The notes: generated from the sequence alone by a model not told the origin. A DNA stretch of 64,000 nt from G963664115 sp965263045 (GCA_965263045.1 CBDHGK010000041.1:3782001-3846000), one strand, 5' to 3'; shown: positions 1 through 9,156, numbered from the stretch's first letter. Made by a program: numbers and translations.

Positions 1-1
1 C

Positions 2-688
2 CTCGTAGTGAATTTTCAGAGCGAAGGCCGGAATCTAGAGATTGTCAAGGAGCTGCGGGAGGACTCCAAGACAAAGGGGCTTCCAATAGTGTTGGTCGAT
101 GACCACCTCGACGAGCTGCCGCCCGAACTGGGAAAACTGGGTGTCCGTTTTGTGAAGGGCAACCCATCGAGGGAAAGTGTCCTGCGGCGCGCATGCGTCG
201 ACAAGGCGCGTTATGCAATCGTTCTTGCCTCGGAAGTGGACCAAGTGCGCGCCGATGACCATACTCTTGCCGCGGTCCTTACAATCGAATCGATCAACCC
301 CAACATCTTCACGGTCGCCGAGTGCATCGACCCTGAGCGTGTGGAACTGATGCGCCGATCGGGATGCGACAGCGTGGTCTGCGTGTCCGGTCTCGCATCG
401 TCCTTCTTGGTTCAGGAAGTTTGCGATCCTGGCATGCATGCCGTCGTCAACGAACTGATGTCAAATAGATTTGGTCAACAGGTCTACATCGTACCGGTCG
501 AACAAATGCAAAACTGGGAATTTTCCGAGCTGCAGGCACATCTTTCACAAAAAGGGTTCCTAGTATTGGGAGTACAACGCGGCAGCGAGGCACTGCTCAA
601 CCCAGGGAATGCGTACGAGATCGAAGCGAGCGATCACGTCATCTGCATGGGGCCACACAGGCCCGCTCCGATTCGGATCTCAACCTAG
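2..688 (+). CDS. RCK/TrkA-N domain protein, C-terminal part (potassium channel-type), truncated by window start
   Basis: This is the NAD-binding RCK (TrkA-N) region of a potassium channel or CASTOR-like protein. The reading frame is already open at base 2, and the first visible residues fit the end of the first Rossmann strand, so the true start and any pore segment lie upstream of the window. Visible features are a second strand (PIVLVDD), a third strand (GVRFVKGNP) and the run YAIVLASEVDQVRADDHTLAAVL, here noted only by its key pieces YAIVLA and DDHTLA, which is the classic RCK pattern for binding NAD and moving between states. The last 80 residues form a TrkA-C-like ligand domain. The stop codon TAG lies in the CTAG at the edge of the repeat that follows. 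The family call is firm; the transported ion is inferred. Confidence 0.8.
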   Translation, partial: LVVNFQSEGRNLEIVKELREDSKTKGLPIVLVDDHLDELPPELGKLGVRFVKGNPSRESVLRRACVDKARYAIVLASEVDQVRADDHTLAAVLTIESINPNIFTVAECIDPERVELMRRSGCDSVVCVSGLASSFLVQEVCDPGMHAVVNELMSNRFGQQVYIVPVEQMQNWEFSELQAHLSQKGFLVLGVQRGSEALLNPGNAYEIEASDHVICMGPHRPAPIRIST

Positions 689-1012
689 CAGCCCGTGGCA
701 GAGGTCTTGAGGGCCGCGCGCAGGGGTCTTCGGGTTGCGGGCGCGAAGTGAGGAGCGGAACGATGTCTTCATATCGTGACCGACGAGGGACAAAGCCTGC
801 GGGGCGCCTGCAGCCTCCGTTTGAAACGTCGGTGGCCCCCCTGCGCCCAAAGGGTTACGGCGAAACGGGGCCGTCTTCGTTGTCGCCGACTCCTCCCAAT
901 GTGTGAGCATTGTCGCGTCTTCGCGGCTTCGGGCCAGCGCGTCGTCGCCTCCTAGAATCCAGCCCCGTTTGGCCGTAACGCGGCCCTCAAGACTTCTGCC
1001 ACGGGCTGCTAG
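685..1012. repeat. MITE-like element, copy 1
   Basis: About 328 bp bounded by inverted repeats that begin CTAGCAGCCCGTGGCAGA and match over about 34 bp with one mismatch. CTAG at both edges looks like a 4-bp target duplication. The interior holds a second inverted GC-rich segment (ACGGGGCCGTCTTCGTTG and a relative). No transposase is present; short open frames inside are repeated at the other copies and are not genes. Both convergent flanking genes end in TAG codons supplied by these CTAG ends. Confidence 0.85.
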
Positions 1013-1776
1013 CCTGCAGTAGCCGGTGACTGCGCCTTAGAATGTTTCCAGAACGTGGATAGGCCTAACACCAGAACGCCCACCGAGATTGCTCCGCAGA
1101 CAAATCCCCAGAACCAAAACGGCAAGAATAGTAGATCCGCGAGTTGTGCAACGTCGGACGGCATCGCTCCCTCACCGGTCATCGCGGTTCTGGTGAAGAG
1201 ATAGTCCGCGCGCGAGAAAACACTGAGCGCCATTTGTACCGCCAGGAGCGCGACAGTAATCTGGGCGATACCGGTACCGAAGCGCCGACCCACATAGAAC
1301 AGGCTGCCACCCGCGACGCCGACGAACGCAAGTCCAAAGACATTGCGTATGACCAGGACGCAGGCAGCAATCATCAATGCTCCGAATACCATGAGTGCGA
1401 TCTGTGCAAGGCGCGCGCGGGCGGACAACCAAAACAAGAATGCTCCTGCCACTGCCGGTCCAATGAGCCCGCCCGCCGCTGTGGCCGCACGGCTCAATCG
1501 GCCCGCGGCGCCTCCTATCATGGCTACCCCGGACCCGTCAGCGTAGAGTCGGAAAGAATCGAACTCCAGGCCAACCAACATTGCCGTCAGTCCGTGGCCC
1601 ATTTCGTGGGCCAAGGTTGACAAGAGAAGAATCGGATAACCAACAACTCCACCAAAGGGAAGCAACGGCGCCAAGATGCCGACGGCCGTGGCCACAGCCA
1701 ACACAGCTCTCGCACGCGCTCGGTCTGAGGGTCCCTGGCGAATTCCTAAGGAATCGAAAAGTCGCTCGAAATTCAT
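1009..1776 (-). CDS. M50-like (peptidase M50B family) membrane protease
   Basis: A 255-residue integral membrane protein with a zinc protease motif HEMGH at residues 57-61, inside the second hydrophobic segment. About six membrane segments follow from the hydrophobicity pattern. The M50B-like family consists of membrane-embedded or membrane-bound metalloproteases of poorly known substrate. The second metal-ligand motif expected in site-2 proteases (a downstream DG-type motif) is not obvious, so activity is inferred from HEMGH alone. The start ATG has no strong ribosome binding site. The stop codon TAG comes from the CTAG end of repeat copy 1. Confidence 0.75.
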   Translation of the reverse strand: MNFERLFDSLGIRQGPSDRARARAVLAVATAVGILAPLLPFGGVVGYPILLLSTLAHEMGHGLTAMLVGLEFDSFRLYADGSGVAMIGGAAGRLSRAATAAGGLIGPAVAGAFLFWLSARARLAQIALMVFGALMIAACVLVIRNVFGLAFVGVAGGSLFYVGRRFGTGIAQITVALLAVQMALSVFSRADYLFTRTAMTGEGAMPSDVAQLADLLFLPFWFWGFVCGAISVGVLVLGLSTFWKHSKAQSPATAG

Positions 1777-2624
1777 GTCGCTCGAGAGGGAATCGTTCCT
1801 GACAACTGAAACCGTCGCGTGCCTAACGCGTGCGGCTGAAGAACTGAGACCTCATGCACTCGCCCAACTTCGAATGCTCCATGAGCCCCCGTGACAGTCA
1901 GCGTCTTCCCTCGACCTATAATAGACAGTCGACCTGTCCCTGGCGAATGCTTAGTTTCCATTAAAGTTCAGGGACTTGTACACGGAGCCAGGAACCGAGC
2001 CCAGGCTGGAAATTGTCGATCAATCCAACGCGGCTGGCCTGGAGATGGCGAATTGCAGACCGGCTTTTTCGCCTCGTCGAAAATCCAATGTAGATAGATT
2101 TGTAGCTGCTGGAATCCCCACGCTTCCAAACCGTTCCCACGCGAAACCTCGCAAAACCAACGACGCCTTTGATTTCAATATGCTCGCAAGCCGCCTGTTT
2201 CGAATGAGATGCGAAAAACGCTGGAATCTGCTTTGGGAGCGGGAGGCCGGAAGTTCGAATTTCCTCGCCCCGACTTTTAGAATCAATAAGATACAAGGAT
2301 TTCGGCATGCCGTGAAATCCCTGTCTGTCGCGAATTCGTGAGAATTCGAGAAATCACTCTGTATTCTCATCGTTTGACCGGGAATCATTCTTGACGATGC
2401 GATCACGACTCGTGTCGGGTTCACCCGTGTCTACGCACCATCCAACGAGGCGGTCCCTGATTCGGTAGCTGAAATCCTGCGCCCGGTCTCCTAGAAACAT
2501 AAAGTTCGTGTCCGATTGTTCTGACGACGCGCAACGACGGTTCACTGGTACAATTCGTATCTTTCACGACCGAGCGATCTGCATAAAGACGGCCTTGAGC
2601 TGAGGTGCCTGAGGAAGGGCGATC
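1777..2624. other. Intergenic region containing tRNA-Pro-like repeat A
   Basis: No convincing gene on either strand. The only structure seen is the long direct repeat at 2082-2278. The overlapping open frames on the two strands here have no recognisable protein pattern. A ribosome binding site (GAGGAAGGG) precedes the gene starting at 2625. Confidence 0.5.
2082..2278 (+). repeat. Long direct repeat A ending in a tRNA-Pro(UGG)-like 3' half
   Basis: About 197 bp, closely similar to 4900-5095. The last 50 bases resemble the 3' half of tRNA-Pro: an anticodon-type arm with loop TTTGGGA (anticodon TGG), a T-loop TTCGAAT and acceptor-like CGCCCCGAC. No matching 5' acceptor strand or D arm lies upstream, so this is not a working tRNA gene. 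Tyrosine integrases commonly use tRNA 3' halves as attachment sites, which makes this a candidate att remnant. Confidence 0.65.
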
Positions 2625-4778
2625 ATGAACAATGGCTTAAAGGGAAGGGTTGGCTGGCTGAAGAAAGCGCTACCGTGTCTGGTCGTGATGGCTTTCATCG
2701 GGTTGATACCGCGATGGAGTATCTCGTCTCAGATTTCGTCGGAGGTACCCCTTGACGCTGATGATGTTGGCGGCGTCGTCGTGGGCGCGTCGGGACCAGA
2801 GGCGGGTGTTTGGGTCATCGCTGAAACGACGGATCTGCCGACGTTGTTCCGGGAGATCGTTGTCACAGACGATCAAGGCCGGTATCTGCTTCCAGATCTG
2901 CCTGCAGCAACCTATCGGATATGGGTGCGTGGATACGGACTCGTGGATTCGGAACCGGTGGATGCAAGACCCGGTGACAGATTGATGCTGACCGCGGTAC
3001 TGGCTGCGGACCCGCAGGCTGCGGCTGCATACTATCCGCCCCACTATTGGTCTGCTCTGATCCAGGTTCCTCCGGAAGACACGTTTCCGCTGGGTGAGCA
3101 TGAGAACCAGGCCGAGTGGGCTTCGGCCGTCAAGCAGTGCAACACCTGTCACGCCCTGGGTGCTCGAAGCATCCGTGAGCTTTCACCGGAGTTGCTCGCG
3201 GAGTACGAAACGTCCCTGGCTGCATGGGACAGACGGGTCAGGTCGGGGCAGATTGGTTCTCGAATGGGAGGGCAGTTCGAAGGTTTTGGCCGGGAGTTGG
3301 GTTTGAAGATGTTTTCGGACTGGACGGACCGAATCGCAGGAGGTGAGCTCCCCTCCCCCCCACCTCGACCGCAGGGACTGGAACGGAACGTGGTGCTCTC
3401 GATGTGGGAAGTCTCAACCGAGACGCCGTTCATGCACGACGTTGCGACGACCGACAAGCGGAATCCTCAGTTGAACGGTCAGGGATTGGTTTATGGGGTT
3501 GATTTCCACCACGGCACGCTCGTAATCCTGAACCCTAATGAACATACTTGGAAATCGATAGCGATTCCGACGCTTGTGGACACGAACGAAATGAGGACCT
3601 TCACGCCCTTGGAAATGGATGCGCCTTCACCCTATTGGGGAAACGAGGTGCTTTTTGCGGACCACCAGAATCCCAACAACCTGATGCTGGATCAGAACGG
3701 AAGGGTTTGGATGGCCACTGCTGTTCGCGGCAGGCAGAATCCCGCATGGTGTCGTGAAGGCTCCGAGAACGCGTTCGCTCAGCTCTTCCCTCTCGAAGCA
3801 AGCACTCGTCACGCGGCCTACTATGACCCTGACACGGAAACAATCACGCCCATCGGCACTTGTTTCCGCACCCATCACGTCCGATTCGCCGATGACGAAG
3901 ACAACACAGCCTATTTCAACGGTCTCGGTGATCAAGACGCCACGATCGGTTGGATCAACACGCGCCTGCTGGACGAAACAGGTGATTCCCAGTTGGCCCA
4001 AGGTTGGTGTCAGGCTTACTTTGACATCAACGGTGATGGGCGAACCGATCCCAGCGTTGACGTGAAACTTCGGGGAAGCCTTTACAGCGTCATCGAAAAT
4101 CCGGTGGACAAGACGATTTGGGCTGCAGCGCCAGGGGTTCCAGGGAAGATATTCCGCTTCAACATTCGTGATAAAGATGTACCCGAGTCCTGCACCGCAG
4201 AGGTCTACGAACTCCCCTTTAACGAACCCAGCGCTCCTGAAAAACACGGCTATTTCCCCCGTGGCATCGATGCCGACACCAGCGGACTGATCTGGACAGC
4301 TCTGGTGAGCGGTCACCTCGCCAGCTTCGACCGGAACAAGTGCAACGTCCTGGCCGGAGAGGAGGCGACCACGGGTCGACACTGCCCGGAGGGATGGACG
4401 CTATATCCCGCACCGGGGCCAAGACTCAAAGGGGATGCATCTGGCAAAGCGGACTTTTTTTACTACAACTGGTCGGACCAGAAAGACGTTTTCGGTCTTG
4501 GAGAAAACACGCAGTTCGCGGCGGGTTCTGCATCAGACTCGATCCAGGTCCTACGGCCCGATACGGGAGAGTGGATCACTTTGCAGATCCCGTACCCGCT
4601 GAACGGATTCAACCCGCGGGGGATGGACGGTCGGATCGACGATCCGGAGGCGGGTTGGAAGGGACGCGGGCTGTGGGCGGTGAACGGAACACGGGCCTCC
4701 TGGCTTGCAGAAACGGGGAGGGGAACCCGGGCTGGGATTGTGCATTTTCGGCTTCGCCCGAACCCTCTGGCGAAGTGA
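2625..4778 (+). CDS. Secreted multidomain protein: carboxypeptidase-like regulatory domain, c-type haem motif, Vgb-like beta-propeller
   Basis: A 717-residue exported protein. Residues 1-30 are a basic then hydrophobic signal or anchor. Residues 45-125 form a carboxypeptidase-regulatory/CNA-B-type sandwich (GGVVVGASGPEAGVWV, ending GRYLLPDLPAATY). A single haem-binding CNTCH lies near residues 172-176, followed by a helical cytochrome-like stretch. The remaining 450 residues have the repeated D-x-N/D-G-x-(I/V)-W pattern of virginiamycin-B-lyase-type propellers (DQNGRVWMATAV, DADTSGLIWTAL). Start chosen at the ATG with a GAGGAAGGG site 8-14 bases upstream. The haem suggests periplasmic electron transfer coupled to an oxidation, but the substrate is unknown. 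Confidence 0.7.
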   Translation: MNNGLKGRVGWLKKALPCLVVMAFIGLIPRWSISSQISSEVPLDADDVGGVVVGASGPEAGVWVIAETTDLPTLFREIVVTDDQGRYLLPDLPAATYRIWVRGYGLVDSEPVDARPGDRLMLTAVLAADPQAAAAYYPPHYWSALIQVPPEDTFPLGEHENQAEWASAVKQCNTCHALGARSIRELSPELLAEYETSLAAWDRRVRSGQIGSRMGGQFEGFGRELGLKMFSDWTDRIAGGELPSPPPRPQGLERNVVLSMWEVSTETPFMHDVATTDKRNPQLNGQGLVYGVDFHHGTLVILNPNEHTWKSIAIPTLVDTNEMRTFTPLEMDAPSPYWGNEVLFADHQNPNNLMLDQNGRVWMATAVRGRQNPAWCREGSENAFAQLFPLEASTRHAAYYDPDTETITPIGTCFRTHHVRFADDEDNTAYFNGLGDQDATIGWINTRLLDETGDSQLAQGWCQAYFDINGDGRTDPSVDVKLRGSLYSVIENPVDKTIWAAAPGVPGKIFRFNIRDKDVPESCTAEVYELPFNEPSAPEKHGYFPRGIDADTSGLIWTALVSGHLASFDRNKCNVLAGEEATTGRHCPEGWTLYPAPGPRLKGDASGKADFFYYNWSDQKDVFGLGENTQFAAGSASDSIQVLRPDTGEWITLQIPYPLNGFNPRGMDGRIDDPEAGWKGRGLWAVNGTRASWLAETGRGTRAGIVHFRLRPNPLAK

Positions 4779-4899
4779 GCGGCACATCTGTTCAGGTCCC
4801 ATGAACAACAGTTCCACACAAGCCGGGCGATGATTAATCAACAACTTTAACAACTGCGGGTGTAGCAACCGAATCTGTCTCACTGGAGGGGTTCACCCC

Positions 4900-5095
4900 A
4901 ATCCAATGAAGATGGAATTGTAGCTGTTGGAATCCCAACGCTTCCAAACCATTCCGCACAAAACCTCGCAAAACCAACAACGCCTTTGATTTCAATATGA
5001 TCACAAGTCTCCTGTTTTGAATAAGATGCGAAATATGCTGGAATCTGCTTTGGGAGCAGGAGGCCGCGAGTTCGAATCTCCCCGCCCCGACTTTT
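4900..5095 (+). repeat. Long direct repeat B ending in a tRNA-Pro(UGG)-like 3' half
   Basis: Second copy of the repeat at 2082-2278, with scattered substitutions. The 3' part keeps a 5-bp stem closing the loop TTTGGGA, a T-arm around TTCGAAT with one mismatch, and CGCCCCGAC followed by T rather than CCA. It lies just upstream of a rho-independent terminator. The two copies flank the single 717-residue gene, as attL and attR would, but no integrase lies between them. Confidence 0.65.
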
Positions 5096-5109
5096 CCTTT
5101 CAACAACTT

Positions 5110-5136
5110 AGGCGGGTCTAAGAGGCCCGCCTTTTT
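5110..5136 (+). terminator. Rho-independent terminator
   Basis: GGCGGG and CCCGCC pair across a short loop and are followed by TTTTT. It would stop transcription reading through repeat B from the left. Confidence 0.75.
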
Positions 5137-5465
5137 CTATGTCGACACGAATTTCCACACCGCACTCAGCGACTGGCCACGTCAGAGTCCGATCAGTTGA
5201 TGGCCTCGCGAGGCATATTCAACGTTCAGACTCAATGCTCTGGTCTGATAGCCCTCGGAGCTTTACCATCAGTTGGTACCGCAGATAGTTGATCTTTCCT
5301 TCCTAAACGACGTGTCGACTGTGAAGAAGGTCAGCAGGAATCGAAACCGCAGGATCCCTGATTACGAAAGCGATCGGCCTCTCCAGTGCCTAAGCGCAGC
5401 CACCTCGAAAAAACAATCGGGTGATTACCCGCGATACCCGCCACACTCGAGCGGGCACGGCGAAT
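5137..5465. other. Intergenic region, nothing recognised
   Basis: About 330 bp between the terminator and the degraded open frame at 5466-5590. No gene, repeat or promoter was recognised with confidence. Confidence 0.4.
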
Positions 5466-5590
5466 GTTAACAATTTCTTGTCGGGAAATGACTCAGTGAA
5501 GGGTTGTTCGTCGACTCTCTCGCAAAGCAAACCGCACTCATTGACCGCCGCTTTGATCGCCCGTTCGTATGCGTCGTCGCAGGCCTGGAC
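5466..5590 (-). pseudogene. Fragment resembling the N-terminal conserved block of a TIR-like / nucleotide-active effector family
   Basis: Read on the minus strand, about 42 codons give a block with YERAIKAAVNECGLLCERVD and then DEQPFTES. This resembles the early conserved part of proteins whose pattern is roughly FDDVYEYAIKPA, ECGL, CERVDEQIF, S-I-L (TIR-like or deoxyribosyltransferase-like effector domains). There is no leading FVIMPF strand and no continuation, so it is a gene fragment abutting the end of the metallo-beta-lactamase gene. The similarity is remembered, not searched. Confidence 0.3.
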
Positions 5591-6612
5591 TAGCGGTGGC
5601 GCGCCCAACGGGCGCCGGCGCATTCTCCGACAACCGTCAGGTGTCGTTCCGGGGCATCACCACCGACAAACGGATGGGGGTCGGCCGGACCGCGGAACCT
5701 CAAGGCATTGATTTTGTTCAGCGTCTTGTCCTGCGCGATATGGCTCGCGATGTAGACGTCGGCCCGCGCCTGCATCACGATCTCGCGGTACCGTCGTGCC
5801 GCTTCGTAGTAGGCCCGGAACCCCTCTGCGGGACTCGAATAGTATCGGGTTCCGACACGGTTTCCGCCCCATATCGAACCCATGTGAGACCGCTCTCCGT
5901 CCTTGAGTGGGACCAGGGCCGAAACGGTGCCGAGTGTATGACCCGGCGTCAGGTAGAGCGTCACGGTCGTGTCGCCGAGGGTCAGTTCCATCCCATCGGT
6001 GATCACCATGTCCCGGCGAGGTTTCTCCTCCTCGAGACCGTTGGAACTGGCCAGTAGATCCCAATCCAGCTCGGACACGAGAATGCGCGCACCGTAGGTA
6101 TCCTGAAGATGCCGCGCGCCGCCGGAATGGTCGGGATGGCCATGGGTCAGGATGACGTATTTGATGTCGGCCGGATCGAGACCCAGTGTCCTCAGTCCCT
6201 CGTCCACGGTCACTTCAACGCTGTAGTCGTAAACCGCGTCAATAAGGATGATGCCCTCGGAAGTGGTGATCGCCCAGGCGGCCACACCTTCGGCCGTGAC
6301 ACCCGGCTGCAGGGTCGCGAGAAAATACAGGTTGTCGAAAACCTGCGCTGGTGGCTGAAACCAGTCGGAACGCTCGAGCGGTCTGCGCTCGCCCGGGGCA
6401 GCGGCGCCACCGGCCTGGGATGGTGGAGTCGGTGTCGGCTCAAAACAGAGTCCGTCGAACACCCAGCTGAAATCATCCCCTGAGCGATACGTCGCAGCCC
6501 GGGCGGCAGCGACGTGCACCTCACCCGAATCTTCTTGAGCCGCCAATACCTCCGCGCTGGCAGACGCAAACCACAGGACCGAACAAACGAGAGCGGCGCA
6601 ACAGCGCTTCAT
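5590..6612 (-). CDS. Secreted metallo-beta-lactamase-fold hydrolase (subclass B3-like)
   Basis: A 340-residue protein with a signal peptide (about residues 1-25). Zinc ligands are clear: HGHPDH at 157-162, PGHTLG with His225 and SHIAQ with His291. The layout and the lack of the B1 cysteine fit subclass B3 and its relatives. The metal site should be complete, so hydrolase activity is likely in the periplasm. Whether the substrate is a beta-lactam cannot be told; many environmental members act on other lactones, esters or lactams. It stands alone, and its end abuts a degraded open frame. Confidence 0.8.
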   Translation of the reverse strand: MKRCCAALVCSVLWFASASAEVLAAQEDSGEVHVAAARAATYRSGDDFSWVFDGLCFEPTPTPPSQAGGAAAPGERRPLERSDWFQPPAQVFDNLYFLATLQPGVTAEGVAAWAITTSEGIILIDAVYDYSVEVTVDEGLRTLGLDPADIKYVILTHGHPDHSGGARHLQDTYGARILVSELDWDLLASSNGLEEEKPRRDMVITDGMELTLGDTTVTLYLTPGHTLGTVSALVPLKDGERSHMGSIWGGNRVGTRYYSSPAEGFRAYYEAARRYREIVMQARADVYIASHIAQDKTLNKINALRFRGPADPHPFVGGDAPERHLTVVGECAGARWARHR

Positions 6613-7024
6613 GACTATGTTTCCCCCTGAGACAGTGACATTAAATTATCTCCAGCAAGAGAAGTGGCTCGCGACCAAACGAAAAGGCCAGACTCCATCC
6701 GCCGGGACTGGACTCCGGGGGATTGTCAACTGAAGCGAGATTGGCGCGCTTTGGAACCCGATTCTGTCGGAGGCGGGACGTTTCGTTGCTGATTGAGTGC
6801 TGGAGGCAACGGGTGAGCCAGCCACCACACAGATTCAGCCGACCATTTTCGCCTTCGAGCGAACCTGACCGTGTCCCAGACAAGTCTCTCCGGTCCTGCA
6901 GGTCCGCCCGTGGCGATGCGATGGCCGCCACGGGACTGTCGAGCAAACAATCGGCACCTGATCCCGCTGCTTCCGGCGTGATTGCAGCCTGGATGTCGGT
7001 CACCCTGCGATCAAGGGACCGGTG
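6613..7024. other. Intergenic region, nothing recognised
   Basis: About 410 bp between two minus-strand genes. The open frames here (up to 120 codons) are arginine-, proline- and serine-rich shadow frames without family resemblance or a ribosome binding site. Confidence 0.4.
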
Positions 7025-8047
7025 TTATCGCGGACGGCCCAGGTAGCCCTGAGCCAACATCGGGATTTTGTATATCGTCTTCGAGTTGTTTCTGAACCCC
7101 TCGGCGAGAGTAAACTCTCTTCCGTTGGGAGCCAATGCGCCGCTTCCGACGGTATAAAGCAACCTCTTATTGGGTCCGGCAAATGCGACATCGACGACGT
7201 TGCGTGGTGTGGGAATGATGCCCAGGTGGTCGCCCTCCGGGCTCAGCACCTGGATACCGGTCGCCCCGGATGCGACGTAGAGACGCCCCAGAGCGTCGAC
7301 CGCCATACCATTGCCGCGGGTCCCGGGGGCCAACATTCCAAAATCCCGAGCTTCACCACCGAAGGTGCCATCCGGCTGTAGATCGAATGCCACAACCTTG
7401 TCGCCGCTCCCGACATAGAAGATCGTCTCATCCGGACTCAACATGATCCCGCTTGGGCGAATGTCATTGCCGATCTTGACAGCCTCCCCCCCCGGCTTGA
7501 CGTAATATGCGCCGCCGGAATCGACATAGACAGTTCCCTGGGTGTCGACAATGGCCCCACTGATGCGTCCGAATGACTCGCCCTGATAGTTGTCGACCAG
7601 GACCCTGCGTTCCGATTCTGGATAGACGATGGATACCATGGTCGGTTCTGAGCATGGCAGATCCCCCCGGCCTGGGTCCGTACACGTTCTCTGTGCCGCG
7701 ACGACCCGACCCTGTGAATCGATTACCGCAGTACCGGCTCCATGGGTGTCCTTCGCATACGCGTAATCGTAGTCATTGACGTCCAGCTTGCGGATCGTAC
7801 TGGGCTGTTCCTGTGCGAACAACAGGCCCCCATCGGCAGTGGCGACGATACCGTCGGCGTTAGTGGTTCCCTGCCAAACCTGTTGCCACTGGGCTCGGGC
7901 CGCGATGACTTCAGGGATGGCCGTGATCGTCACGTTTCTGGGCAGTTGTTCGGTTTGCGAATTCTGCTGCCGTGGCCATGCTTCGCCCAGGGCCAACGTG
8001 GATAGCAGAACGCACGATGCAATTACAAAGAGCACATTCGATTTCAT
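7025..8047 (-). CDS. SMP-30/gluconolactonase-like secreted beta-propeller
   Basis: A 340-residue protein with a clean signal peptide (residues 1-22, ending LALGEA). The body shows the six-bladed SMP-30/lactonase pattern: GIVATADGGLLFAQ, ISGAIVDTQGTVYV, PSGIMLSPDETIFYV, GNGMAVDALGRLYVA. Acidic and Asn positions in these blades are the usual divalent-metal ligands. Family members hydrolyse sugar lactones or organophosphates; the substrate here is unknown. A GGAGGG site lies five bases before the ATG. It is transcribed divergently from the NHL-type propeller at 8242, with 194 bp between them. Confidence 0.75.
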   Translation of the reverse strand: MKSNVLFVIASCVLLSTLALGEAWPRQQNSQTEQLPRNVTITAIPEVIAARAQWQQVWQGTTNADGIVATADGGLLFAQEQPSTIRKLDVNDYDYAYAKDTHGAGTAVIDSQGRVVAAQRTCTDPGRGDLPCSEPTMVSIVYPESERRVLVDNYQGESFGRISGAIVDTQGTVYVDSGGAYYVKPGGEAVKIGNDIRPSGIMLSPDETIFYVGSGDKVVAFDLQPDGTFGGEARDFGMLAPGTRGNGMAVDALGRLYVASGATGIQVLSPEGDHLGIIPTPRNVVDVAFAGPNKRLLYTVGSGALAPNGREFTLAEGFRNNSKTIYKIPMLAQGYLGRPR

Positions 8048-8241
8048 AAACCCTCCACGTTGAAGTATAGGAAAAATGAGAGCGCTTGCACAACGCAGAC
8101 CCGCTCACGACATCGCATTTCACCACCCGACTCGATGGAAAACCACCGGGTATCGCTGGGGGTTTGTTGACAAGAGGAATCCGGCGGGACAGAATGCGAA
8201 TCGAACGACGCTCATCGATCAGGCAGCCGCAGGAGGTTCCC

Positions 8242-9156
8242 ATGAATAGATCCGCTTGTATGACTTTGGTGGTTTTGGCTTTGGGTTCGGTGGGGTGGGC
8301 CCAGACGACGAACCCCAACTACGAGGTCACAACATTCGGTTCTCCCCATGTCAATACGCCGGGGGGAGAGCGATCCGATACACGGTCGGTGGCCGCCGAT
8401 AGCAAAGGTTTGGTCTTTGTACTGAAACGAACTAGCCCGCACGTACTCATCTTCGATCGAGAAGGCGAACTCCAGAACTCCTGGGGTGAGGGGCTGTTCG
8501 ACGATGCCCACAACATCTATGTCGACCATCAGGGTTTCCTCTGGATAGGAGACCGCAGCAACCACGTCATTTACAAGTACACCCAGGACGGACAGCAACT
8601 GATGGCTCTTGGAACGAAGGGTGTCAGCGGTGACGACAGTTCCAGAACCTCATTTAATCGTGCGGCCCACGTCATGGTTGCCCCGAACGGGGACATCTTT
8701 GTCGCCGACGGTTACGTCAATCACCGCATTGTCCACTTCTCAAACGACGGAACCTTCATCAACATCATCGGTGGCATCGCCGGTACGGCCAGGGGGCAAC
8801 TCGATGGCGTGCACGGCGTGCAGGTGGACTCCAGAGGCCGTCTGGTGGTCCTGGACGGCCACCTTGACAATCCCCGCATCCAGATCTTCAGCCAGGAAGG
8901 CGAATTGCTGGACGAGTGGCGGGATCTTGGGATGCAGCGGGGCTCCGGTCTGGCCGTGGACGCAAACGACACCGTCTTCATCGGCGACTCCGACGGAGAG
9001 CAGATCGTCGCCGTGGCCGACGGCAAGGTCGTCGACAGGATCCAGGGCATCGAATCCCGGCCGCACAACATCTCCCTGGACCGGGAAACCGGTGATCTGT
9101 ATCTGGCCGACACAGGCGCGCTCGGAGGACGGGCCAAGAGGATCGTGAAAAAGTAG
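8242..9156 (+). CDS. NHL-repeat / peptidylglycine alpha-amidating lyase-like secreted propeller
   Basis: A 304-residue protein. The start chosen here has AGGAGG five bases upstream and opens a proper signal peptide (MNRSACMTLVVLALGSVGWAQ, cut at AQ); an earlier in-frame ATG would add 52 non-homologous residues. NHL blades follow: DDAHNIYVDHQGFLWIGD, NRAAHVMVAPNGDIFVADGY, LDGVHGVQVDSRGRLVVLD. This pattern matches the lyase half of peptidylglycine amidating enzyme and its many bacterial homologues, whose function is mostly unknown. It forms a divergent pair with the SMP-30-like gene. Confidence 0.75.
   Translation: MNRSACMTLVVLALGSVGWAQTTNPNYEVTTFGSPHVNTPGGERSDTRSVAADSKGLVFVLKRTSPHVLIFDREGELQNSWGEGLFDDAHNIYVDHQGFLWIGDRSNHVIYKYTQDGQQLMALGTKGVSGDDSSRTSFNRAAHVMVAPNGDIFVADGYVNHRIVHFSNDGTFINIIGGIAGTARGQLDGVHGVQVDSRGRLVVLDGHLDNPRIQIFSQEGELLDEWRDLGMQRGSGLAVDANDTVFIGDSDGEQIVAVADGKVVDRIQGIESRPHNISLDRETGDLYLADTGALGGRAKRIVKK

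Noticed and set aside
680..910. Repeated small open frames in the four MITE copies (translations sharing TKTAPFRRNP)
   Set aside because: The shared protein sequence follows from the repeated DNA; frames differ in start, end and strand and lack ribosome binding sites.
5041..5092. A complete tRNA-Pro gene
   Set aside because: Only the 3' half is present; no D arm or 5' acceptor strand pairs with CGCCCCG, and a T-stem mismatch and lack of CCA argue against function. A tmRNA end was also considered and does not fit.
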